This document shows, one piece after another, positions 39,952-46,205 of a stretch of DNA of 46,205 nucleotides. Both the position numbers and the translations under genes were made by a program. The notes beneath the pieces are model-generated. The model ran no database searches, was not told the origin of the DNA, and worked only from the letters and a program-made list of their open reading frames with translations. Source of the stretch: Elusimicrobiota bacterium. GTDB taxonomy: Bacteria > Elusimicrobiota > Elusimicrobia > UBA1565. Numbering within the stretch: position 1 is the first letter of the stretch; every line of letters starts with the position of its first letter. Location of the stretch: positions 1 through 46,205 of the forward strand of contig JACRDU010000057.1 in NCBI GenBank assembly GCA_016218495.1. Direction: 5' to 3'.

Positions 39952-40842
39952 CTAGAGGAGGGAGGCCGCGTCGATGGCCCGGAAGGCCGCCAGGGACAGG
40001 AAGACGAGGATGGCGGCCCAACAGAGGCGGGCGCCGGGTTCGGCGTCGTCCCACCAGGATTCATGGGCGTTCCAGAGGCTGGCGCAGCCCAGGGCGAAGG
40101 GGGGGAACCCCAGGTAGCCCAAGAGCGGCATCTCGAAGAGCTTCGGGCCCGCCGGCCAGGGGATGGTGTAGCGCCATTTCGCTCCCGCCCAGAAATTGAG
40201 AGACTCCCAAGCCAGGCCGCAGAGCAGGCCCGACAGCAGCAGGGAATAGAACGGGCGCGTGTTTCCGCCGGCCAGGGCGGCCAGCCAGGAGTCCTTGGGT
40301 CGGGCTCGGGCGACGGCGGGCTCGAAGACCAGGAAGGCCGGGGCCCAGACCAGGGGGAAGAAGACGGCGGGCTTCCAGAGAGCGAGGGCGAGGCAGACGG
40401 CGCCCAGCAGGCGCGAGGCGGCGGCGGCCCGGTCGCCGAGCAGCCTTGGCCGCGCCGGCCGCCCGGGCCCGGGCGGCCAGCGCGACGCCAGCAGGGCGGC
40501 CGTTTCCAGCAGGGCGGGCAGGACGGTGGCGAAGGCCAGCGCGTAGCCGGCCCAGCGCACCGGCAGGAAGGCGGGCAGGCCCTGGTAGCCCCAGTTGCGC
40601 AGACGCACGTTGAGCAGCTCGTAGGCCAGCCAGGCCGGCACGGAGAGGACGCACATGCGCAGGAAGGCGCCGGGAGCGCCGACGGCCGCGCCGCGGCGGC
40701 GGTTGACGCCGGCGAGGAGGGCGAGCAGGGACCACCAGGCCGGCAGGAAGAAGTAGGGGCGGATCCACTCGGCGCCCGAGGCGAGCAGGAGGATGCTGGC
40801 CGCCAGCCCCGCCGCCCCGACGGCGGGCAGGGCCGGGCTCAC
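39952..40842 (-). CDS. multi-pass membrane protein with internal duplication
   Basis: A 296-residue protein with about eight hydrophobic segments. Two similar loops, WLAYELLNVRLRNWGYQGLP (near residue 90) and LAWESLNFWAGAKWRYTIPW (near residue 215), suggest a duplicated half. The conserved W-E-LN pattern would place acidic and aromatic residues at the membrane face. No family is recognised. The GTG start overlaps the GAF-PAS gene stop (GTGA). Confidence 0.65.
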   Translation of the reverse strand: MSPALPAVGAAGLAASILLLASGAEWIRPYFFLPAWWSLLALLAGVNRRRGAAVGAPGAFLRMCVLSVPAWLAYELLNVRLRNWGYQGLPAFLPVRWAGYALAFATVLPALLETAALLASRWPPGPGRPARPRLLGDRAAAASRLLGAVCLALALWKPAVFFPLVWAPAFLVFEPAVARARPKDSWLAALAGGNTRPFYSLLLSGLLCGLAWESLNFWAGAKWRYTIPWPAGPKLFEMPLLGYLGFPPFALGCASLWNAHESWWDDAEPGARLCWAAILVFLSLAAFRAIDAASLL

Positions 40843-41696
40843 CGGGCCTGGGGGGTGATGTCCTGGAACATCACCCCGGCCCCCGCGAAGGCGCCCTGCG
40901 CGTCCTTGATGAGAAGCGTGGAGTAGCCGATGACGCGCTGGGCGCCGCCGCGGGAGAATCGGACCTCCAGGCGCTTGGCGGTCTGGCGCGACTGCATCGT
41001 CTGGCGCAGGACCGTCGCCAGCTCTGGCACGGCGGCCAGGGCGGTCTCGACCGGCATGTCGAGGGTCTCCCCCGAGAGTTCCAGCAGCCGCTTGGCCGCC
41101 GGGTTGCAGATCATCACGCGGCCCTGGAGGTCGACGGCGAGGAACCCGCCCGACAGGTTGTCCAGGATGGAGGCGTTGTAGGCCGTGACCCGCCCCACCA
41201 TGTCCTCCAGGCGCAGGCGCCTGATGGCGTGCCCGGTCTGCTCCACGATGGCGCGGGCGAGGCGGAGGTCGGGCTCCGCGAAGGGCCGCCCCGGCGGGTC
41301 GAACAGCGCGAAGGCGCCGACGAAGTCGAGGTGGACCGACAGCGGCAGGAAGAGGGCGGAGCGGCCTCCTCCTCCGGGGCGGTCGTCGCTCGGCGTCCGG
41401 CCTGCGGCGCCCGTGAGGTCGGCGGCGAGGACGGGCTCGTGGTATTTCGCGGCCAGGCCGAGGAGCCCCTGGCCGAGCCCGACCGAGGGCAGTCCGTGGA
41501 CCGGGAGGCCGCCCAGGGAATGGAAGGGCACGAGCTGGCGCGCCATCGTGTCCCAGAAGTAATAGACCCCGGCATCAGCCCCGACCGCCGCCGCGGCCTT
41601 GTCGAGGATGCGCGTCCAGACCTTGATGTCGTTGGACTCGCGCAGCCCGGCGAGGAAGGTCAGGGCGTCGAAGACCGCGTCGGCCGGAGCGCTCAC
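40839..41696 (-). CDS. GAF-PAS sensory protein without output domain
   Basis: A 285-residue protein. Residues about 15-165 form a GAF domain (FWDTMARQLVPFHSLGGLP, GRSALFLPLSVHLDFVGAFALFDPP), and residues about 175-285 a PAS domain (YNASILDNLSGGFLAVDLQGRVMICNPAAKRLLELSGE...MFQDITPQAR). It ends right after the PAS core, so there is no kinase, cyclase or DNA-binding output. It may act as a protein-protein sensor within the operon. GTG start overlapping the peptidase stop (GTGA, 41693-41696). Confidence 0.82.
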   Translation of the reverse strand: MSAPADAVFDALTFLAGLRESNDIKVWTRILDKAAAAVGADAGVYYFWDTMARQLVPFHSLGGLPVHGLPSVGLGQGLLGLAAKYHEPVLAADLTGAAGRTPSDDRPGGGGRSALFLPLSVHLDFVGAFALFDPPGRPFAEPDLRLARAIVEQTGHAIRRLRLEDMVGRVTAYNASILDNLSGGFLAVDLQGRVMICNPAAKRLLELSGETLDMPVETALAAVPELATVLRQTMQSRQTAKRLEVRFSRGGAQRVIGYSTLLIKDAQGAFAGAGVMFQDITPQAR

Positions 41697-43657
41697 GGGG
41701 AGTCCAGCAGGGCCCCGAAATGGATGCGGCGCTTGATGGGCTTCTTCCGGCTGAGGTCGAGCACGGCCGCCCCGTCCTCGATGGACGAAAGCGGAGCGCC
41801 GAAGCGCTCGGCGAAGGTGGTGCGCAGGGCCTTGCCGGCCGATTCCCGGCTCTCCAGCAGCCCGTCCCCGCCGGTGTAGATCATCACATGGTTGACGCGC
41901 TTGGAGCGGGCCGACTCGGTCAGGAAGACCAGGTCGCCCGGCTTGAGCTCGGAGCGGCGCCGCGGCGCGGCCTTCAGGAACTGCGCGTCGGCGTCGCGCG
42001 GGACCGTCAGGCCGGCGGCGCGATAGGCGACATGGACCAGGCCCGAGCAGTCGACGCCCCAGCCGGGCTTGAGCTGGTAGCTGGAGCGGCCGCCCCAGAC
42101 ATAGGTGTCGCCGAGGAACACGGCCGCGGCCTCCAGGACCTCGCGGCGGTCGACGGCTCCCGCCGGGTTCTCGGGGCGTAGCGCCTCGGCCGGGGCTTCG
42201 GCGACGCGTCCGTCGGCCAGGACCACCTTCGCGGCGGCGCCGGAGGAGGAGCGCTCCGCCACGCGGGCCCCGAGGGGCAGCGTCAAGGTCTCCTCGAGCC
42301 CCGCGGCGTCCCGCCAGCGCACCTCGAGCCGCTTGGCGCGGACGACGAGCGGGCGGCCGAACGGGCCGGCGGCGGAGCGGAGCTGGTCGGCGCGCATCCA
42401 GCCTTCGTAGCCCCGCCAGGCGCCGCCGGGGCCCGGCTGGGGCTGCCCGACGACCTCGACGCGCACCCAGTCGCCCTTCGCCTCCAGCACCTGCACGCGT
42501 TCCCCGTAGAGGACCTGCGAAAGGCGCCCGGCGTCCAGCGCCACCGCGCGCTGGGGGGCGCGCGGGCGGGCGCGCAGGTCGGCGGCCGGGACGCCGACGA
42601 CGGCTTCGAAGGGGAGCCGGGGGCCGAGCATGTAGGAGAGCCCCATCTTGTTGCCGAGCCAGGCGCCGGCGAACTGCGCCCGCTTGTAGACGCGGCGCGT
42701 CCCGCGGCGGTCCGGGGCGGCGGGGTCCTGGACGATGACGTCGCCCTTGGGGTCGAACCCGGCCACGACGAGCAGGTGCCCCTTGGTGCGCTTCATGGGC
42801 GCGCCGTCGAGCTCGCCCTCCTTGAAGCCGATCGAGACGATGACGGGGCGGCCGGCCGCGATGATGTCCTGCAGGGCTTCGAGGTTGGGGAGCCGCACGA
42901 CCTGCCCCGGGACGCCCCAGGCGCCGGCGACGGCGATGTTCAGCGGCCAGTTCCCGTAGATGCCGGCGGCCTTGTCGAAGACGGCCTCGTAGACCTCGGG
43001 GGTCGTCTTGGTCACGCCCCAGAACTCGAGCACCATCGCCAGGGCGGTGGGGCTGCAGATGTCGCCCCGGACCTTGGGGTCCTCCTCGCGCTGGGAGCGG
43101 GGCGAGAGCACGAGCTCGCGGACCCAGGGGCCGGCCTGGAACGGCTCGGCGTTGGGAGAGCCCTCGTCGCGGTCGGCCAGCGTGACGGCGACCCGGCTCA
43201 GCCGGGCCTCGCGGGCGCCGGCCGAGACCAGCGCCAGGCGCCAGCGGAACGCGTCGGCCTTGGACTTGAGGCGGAGGTTGTCGGTCTCGACGAAGCCGTT
43301 GTCGTCCTCCTGGCGGTCGAAGCTCTCCGACTGCCCGGGGGAATAGCGGGAGAGGCGGTACCATTTCGACCAGCGCCCCGCCTGACGGACCTGGGCCGCC
43401 ATCTCCACCGAGGCGCCCTTGGGGACTTCGGCGTTCCAGGAGCCGACGAGGTCGTCGAAGGCCGCGGGGACCTCGACGACGGGCGACTCGACGGAGCCGG
43501 TGCCCTGGAACAGCCCCTTGTCGAAGGGCAGCCGGACGAGGCCCTGCGCCCGGGCCTCGAGGACGTCGAGCGGGGTCTGATGGACGAAGGTCATCGCTCC
43601 GCCCGCCGCAGGAGCCAGGGCGAGGAGGAGGGTGAGCGAAGCGCAGAGGGCGGGCAT
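41693..43657 (-). CDS. secreted double cysteine peptidase: C39-like plus SH3-like plus NlpC/P60
   Basis: A 654-residue protein with a signal peptide. After a beta domain (25-170), a C39-like papain-fold peptidase shows Cys201 (GDICSPTALAMVLEFWG), His294 (KGHLLVVAGFD) and Asp311 (VIVQDP). SH3-like segments follow (about 355-430). The C-terminal NlpC/P60 domain has Cys537 (GVDCSGLVHVAYRAAG) and His590 (NHVMIYTG). NlpC/P60 enzymes cut peptidoglycan stem peptides; C39-like domains cut peptide bonds near Gly-Gly or bind peptides. It is the first gene of the long leftward operon. Confidence 0.82.
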   Translation of the reverse strand: MPALCASLTLLLALAPAAGGAMTFVHQTPLDVLEARAQGLVRLPFDKGLFQGTGSVESPVVEVPAAFDDLVGSWNAEVPKGASVEMAAQVRQAGRWSKWYRLSRYSPGQSESFDRQEDDNGFVETDNLRLKSKADAFRWRLALVSAGAREARLSRVAVTLADRDEGSPNAEPFQAGPWVRELVLSPRSQREEDPKVRGDICSPTALAMVLEFWGVTKTTPEVYEAVFDKAAGIYGNWPLNIAVAGAWGVPGQVVRLPNLEALQDIIAAGRPVIVSIGFKEGELDGAPMKRTKGHLLVVAGFDPKGDVIVQDPAAPDRRGTRRVYKRAQFAGAWLGNKMGLSYMLGPRLPFEAVVGVPAADLRARPRAPQRAVALDAGRLSQVLYGERVQVLEAKGDWVRVEVVGQPQPGPGGAWRGYEGWMRADQLRSAAGPFGRPLVVRAKRLEVRWRDAAGLEETLTLPLGARVAERSSSGAAAKVVLADGRVAEAPAEALRPENPAGAVDRREVLEAAAVFLGDTYVWGGRSSYQLKPGWGVDCSGLVHVAYRAAGLTVPRDADAQFLKAAPRRRSELKPGDLVFLTESARSKRVNHVMIYTGGDGLLESRESAGKALRTTFAERFGAPLSSIEDGAAVLDLSRKKPIKRRIHFGALLDSP

Positions 43658-43665
43658 CCCATGCC

Positions 43666-43720
43666 GTAAAAGCGCCGAGGCCGAACGCGGCGCCGAAGCT
43701 GCGGCGCCGCGCTCGGCCTC
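43666..43720 (-). terminator. 18-bp stem terminator after ferredoxin gene
   Basis: GAGGCCGA-a-CGCGGCGCCG pairs with CGGCGCCGCG-c-TCGGCCTC (43677-43720) with one mismatch and a 6-base loop. Read leftward it is followed by GGCGC and TTTT. It separates the ferredoxin gene from the peptidase operon. Confidence 0.7.
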
Positions 43721-43745
43721 ATGCTGTGGGCTCGTGAAATCCCGC

Positions 43746-44060
43746 TTACTTAACGAGCTTGTTGCCCGGCTTCTTGGGCGGGTCGTTCGGGGGCCGCGGC
43801 GTGACCTTCGCGTGGTCCTTGAAGGCCGGAGCGAGGTCGGCGTTGATCTTCGCGTAGGCCGCGTCCTCGTCGACGGAGCCGACGATGGCGCCGATCGGGC
43901 ACTCGGGCAGGCAGACGCCGCAATCGATGCAGACCTCGGGGTCGATGATCATGAACCCCTGGCCGTTGTAGTCGCCCGGGTGGATGCAGTCCACGGGGCA
44001 GACATCGACGCAAGCGGCGTAGACTTCACCCAGACACTTCTCATTGATGACGTGAGCCAT
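43746..44060 (-). CDS. fdxA: 7Fe-type (3Fe-4S/4Fe-4S) ferredoxin
   Basis: A 104-residue protein. Cys9-x7-Cys17-x3-Cys21-Pro, without a cysteine at position 12 (Glu), fits the 3Fe-4S half of FdxA-type ferredoxins. CIDCGVCLPECP (Cys44, Cys47, Cys50, Cys54) supplies the second cluster. The C-terminal tail is Pro/Lys-rich. It serves as a soluble electron carrier; the redox partner is unknown. AGGGGGA lies about 10 bases before the ATG, so it is leadered, and a TATAGC element (44118-44113) overlaps the opposite-strand TATACT. Confidence 0.9.
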   Translation of the reverse strand: MAHVINEKCLGEVYAACVDVCPVDCIHPGDYNGQGFMIIDPEVCIDCGVCLPECPIGAIVGSVDEDAAYAKINADLAPAFKDHAKVTPRPPNDPPKKPGNKLVK

Positions 44061-44114
44061 TGCTGTAGAATCCCCCTGATTGGTCTCCGGCTGGCCGCCT
44101 GGAGCCGCACCTGC

Positions 44115-44120
44115 TATACT
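44115..44120 (+). promoter_or_regulatory. -10 hexamer TATACT, divergent with ferredoxin
   Basis: TGC-TATACT is followed by a ribosome site GGAGGG (44128-44133) and GTG at 44139; leadered. The TATA core is read in both directions. Confidence 0.5.
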
Positions 44121-44138
44121 GCGCGCCGGAGGGCCTCG

Positions 44139-45071
44139 GTGACCGGACCCAATCCTATCCTTTCATCCGCCTCCTGTCAACGCGCGGCCTCCGTCGTCGT
44201 CACGGCCGCCCTGTTGGCCTCGGGGACGCGGGCCGCGGACTTCCCGCTGACCAGGACCTTGGTGGCGGAGACCCTCCATGAGCGGGTCTACGAGGTCTCG
44301 TTCCCGTCGCCCCACAAGAGCCCTTGGCCGGCCAACGACACGGTCTGGGGGCGTCTGGTCGTCCCGAAGGGACGGGCCAGGCCTCCGGCCGTGCTCCTCC
44401 TGCCCATCATGGCGGCCCCGAACGCCTGGATAGAAGAGCGCTTCGCGCGGGAGCTCTCGCGGCGCGGCCTGGCGGCGATGTGGATAGAGATGCCGACCCA
44501 GTTCCGGCGCCGCCCGCATCCGTCGATGCCCAGCGGGCAGGGGTTCCTGGCGCGCAGCCCCAAGCGCCTGGCGGCGAACTTCCGCCAGGCCGTCGCCGAC
44601 GCGCGACGCTCGCTGGACGTCCTGGAGGCGGAGCCGGAGGTGGACGGGTCCCGGCTGGCGGTGCTGGGGGTGAGCCTGGGCGCCCTGGTCGGCTCGGTGG
44701 CCTTCGCCTCCGACCCCCGGCCGCTGGCCGCGGTCTTCTGCCTGGGCGGGGCGGATTTCACCGACCTGGTCTACCGGTCCGAGATGACGGGGCCCCTGCT
44801 AAAGCAACTCGGCCTGGACCCGGCCGAGCTCGTCAAAGAATGGCGGGGGCTGGACCCGCTGGAGCTCCCGCGGGGGCGCGAGCGGCCGGTCACGCTGGTC
44901 AACGCGCGCTCGGACAAGGTCATCCCGCCCGAGAACGGCCGCCGGCTGGCCGAGGCCTTCCCCGGCGCGACCCAGCTCTGGGTGCCGGGCGGGCACTATA
45001 CGGCGATCCTGCACATGGCCTGGATGCCGTCCTATGCGGCGTTGAAGCTGGGGCGGGTGCTCGACCCGTAG
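44139..45071 (+). CDS. secreted alpha/beta-hydrolase
   Basis: A 310-residue protein with an N-terminal signal region (ASVVVTAALLASGTRAA). The nucleophile elbow is GVSLGA (Ser179), the acid Asp lies in NARSDKVIPPENG, and the His in PGGHYTAIL. The region PAVLLLPIMAAPN holds the oxyanion strand. It resembles dienelactone hydrolase-type or acyl-peptide esterases; the substrate is unknown. The GTG start is fixed by GGAGGG 5 bases upstream; a longer upstream reading overlaps the ferredoxin gene. Confidence 0.78.
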   Translation: MTGPNPILSSASCQRAASVVVTAALLASGTRAADFPLTRTLVAETLHERVYEVSFPSPHKSPWPANDTVWGRLVVPKGRARPPAVLLLPIMAAPNAWIEERFARELSRRGLAAMWIEMPTQFRRRPHPSMPSGQGFLARSPKRLAANFRQAVADARRSLDVLEAEPEVDGSRLAVLGVSLGALVGSVAFASDPRPLAAVFCLGGADFTDLVYRSEMTGPLLKQLGLDPAELVKEWRGLDPLELPRGRERPVTLVNARSDKVIPPENGRRLAEAFPGATQLWVPGGHYTAILHMAWMPSYAALKLGRVLDP

Positions 45072-45081
45072 CCCGGACGGG

Positions 45082-46023
45082 CTACTTCTTCATGTACTTC
45101 TGATACTGCTGGAGCATGGCGGGGTCCACGCCCTCCGGGGCCCCGCCGGAAGAGGACTGCTCCTGCTTGGAGGAGAAGCCCCCGCTGAACCCGCGCTGCT
45201 GGAGCTGGAGCTTGGGGCGGTTCGTCGCCGCCTTCGCCTTGGCCGCCTTCTTGGCGGAGCCCACATACTCCATCAGCTCCGCGGGCAGGCCCGAGCCGGG
45301 CCCGAACTGGCGGATGCTGCCGATGACGTCGGGGTCCTTGGCGTGGGCGAAGAAGAGCTCTTCCAGCTTCGAGCCGGTGCCCTCGTCGCCCATCAGCTTC
45401 TTGGTGAGGGCGCGCATCTGCGGCGTGTTGTGCCGCTTCTTGAGCATGGAGGTGAAGGCGGGCGACTTCCCGAGCTGGCGCAGGAAGGAGGCGAAGTCCG
45501 AGGTCTTGTCGTAGGTGTCGGCGATGGCCTTGAGCTCGCGGTTGGCCAGGAACTCGTTGTACCAGCGCGGCTGGGCTTGATGCACGGTGTCGACGACCTT
45601 CTGCATGAGGGCGCGGACGGCCTTCTTCTCCAGGCCCTGCTGCCCGGTCTGCAGCCCTTCCATCATCCCCTTGGCGTCGCCGCGGGCGGCGGCGGCCGCC
45701 GCCTCGGCCGACGTGTTCCCGGGCCCGCCCGGGCTGCCGGGCTCCATCCCCTGGCCGCCGCGGATGAAGCTCAGCGAGCCGCCGGCCTCGCCCTTGCCCG
45801 TCTTCGGGCGGGGCTGCCATTCGTCGGGCGCGGCGAGCTTCTCCGCGGACTCGTCGGCGGAGGTGGGGCGGGCGCGCGCCGGGAAGGAGGCGACGGCGGA
45901 CGGGGCCGTGACCGCCTCGGTCTCGCGGGTGGCCGGAGGCTTGAACAAGGACAGCATGGCCCCCACGACGCCGGCGGCGCCGATGCCGAGCATGACGACC
46001 ATGACCAGGGTCCTGGTCTCCAT
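45082..46023 (-). CDS. membrane-anchored hypothetical protein
   Basis: A 313-residue protein with one N-terminal membrane segment (TLVMVVMLGIGAAGVVGAML), a Gly/Ala/Pro-rich linker (about 50-120), a helical middle (ALMQKVVDTVHQAQPRWYNEFLAN...LRQLGKSPAFTSMLKKRHNTPQM) and a Gln/Ser-rich tail. It would face the periplasm. No family is recognised. A CATACT element lies 8 bases upstream of the ATG. Confidence 0.65.
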   Translation of the reverse strand: METRTLVMVVMLGIGAAGVVGAMLSLFKPPATRETEAVTAPSAVASFPARARPTSADESAEKLAAPDEWQPRPKTGKGEAGGSLSFIRGGQGMEPGSPGGPGNTSAEAAAAAARGDAKGMMEGLQTGQQGLEKKAVRALMQKVVDTVHQAQPRWYNEFLANRELKAIADTYDKTSDFASFLRQLGKSPAFTSMLKKRHNTPQMRALTKKLMGDEGTGSKLEELFFAHAKDPDVIGSIRQFGPGSGLPAELMEYVGSAKKAAKAKAATNRPKLQLQQRGFSGGFSSKQEQSSSGGAPEGVDPAMLQQYQKYMKK

Positions 46024-46069
46024 CCACCCGAAGTATGGCGCGCGGACGCGCGCCCGTCAAGTGAACGCT

Positions 46070-46126
46070 TCAACTCACGTAAGATGTCCCCCAATTCTGG
46101 CTCGTCAACTCACCTAAGATGTCCCC
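46070..46126. mobile_element. insertion-sequence end with tandem terminal repeats
   Basis: The 22-base unit starting TCAACTCAC and ending TAAGATGTCCCC occurs at 46070-46091 and 46105-46126 with one difference, 35 bases apart. It lies just upstream of a transposase-like start. Such doubled end repeats are transposase-binding sites; the element continues beyond the window. Confidence 0.55.
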
Positions 46127-46168
46127 GAACAAGTCCCCCATGCGAGGGCTTTTCTGGGAGGTATACGG

Positions 46169-46205
46169 ATGAGTCCGTCGGCCAGGAGGGAGTACGTGGC
46201 GAGGA
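46169..46205 (+). CDS. transposase/integrase, N-terminal fragment (window edge)
   Basis: The ATG at 46169 follows GGGAGG by 7 bases. The 12 visible codons read MSPSARREYVAR, like the start of integrase-core transposases of IS481-like elements. The gene runs off the window. The call depends on the start residues and on the tandem repeats upstream. Confidence 0.5.
   Translation, partial: MSPSARREYVAR

Overview
The window is about 46 kb of dense, very GC-rich (roughly 70% by eye) bacterial DNA from what looks like a Gram-negative organism: there is an outer-membrane beta-barrel protein, several lipobox or Sec signal peptides, and short intergenic gaps. The protein style (many secreted orphans, a DUF6901-type protein, a PAS-type SHGICPEC tail on a membrane protein) would suit an uncultivated phylum such as Elusimicrobiota, but there is no rRNA or ribosomal protein here and the phylum is only a guess. 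Two tRNA genes are present, tRNA-Gln(CTG) and tRNA-Pro(TGG).

Layout. 0.1-7 kb: small secreted and hydrolytic genes (PD40 propeller protein, glycine-zipper protein, PhyH-like dioxygenase, esterase, membrane protein with a Cys-rich tail, zinc alcohol dehydrogenase, M49-like metallopeptidase). 7.1-9.3 kb: a translationally coupled pair of radical SAM enzymes. 9.4-10.2 kb: an outer-membrane protein behind a 23-bp palindromic operator. 10.2-14.0 kb: an accessory island beside tRNA-Gln, with two decayed genes, an AAA/DUF4143-type ATPase flanked by repeats, and a nucleotidyltransferase plus small partner gene behind four regularly spaced inverted binding sites. 14.2-25.5 kb: a possible Pho-box promoter, an orphan cNMP/histidine kinase, guanine deaminase-gamma-glutamyltranspeptidase, a HEAT protein, hydrolases, HTTM-like membrane proteins and an unusual four-domain regulator. 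25.5-29.7 kb: Na+/H+ antiporter, APC permease and coupled class III aminotransferase. 30.0-33.6 kb: peptide transporter, secreted orphan and GT-C glycosyltransferase operon. 33.65-36.3 kb: tRNA-Pro, YggU (DUF167), a peptide-binding lipoprotein and endonuclease III. 36.3-36.65 kb: an AT-richer gap with a micro-ORF and a strong terminator. 36.7-43.7 kb: a long leftward operon (double cysteine peptidase, GAF-PAS protein, membrane protein, glycosidase, metallophosphoesterase, metallopeptidase lipoprotein). 43.7-46.2 kb: ferredoxin, secreted hydrolase, a membrane-anchored orphan, and the end of an insertion sequence cut by the window edge.

Two architectural habits run through the window. First, at least fifteen start codons lie only 5-7 bases downstream of a TANNNT -10 hexamer, often preceded by GC, with no Shine-Dalgarno sequence. 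That is the geometry of leaderless mRNAs. Genes with ordinary leaders and ribosome sites are the minority among operon-leading genes. Second, operon partners are joined by four-base GTGA or ATGA stop/start overlaps, and in one case apparently CTGA with a CTG start.
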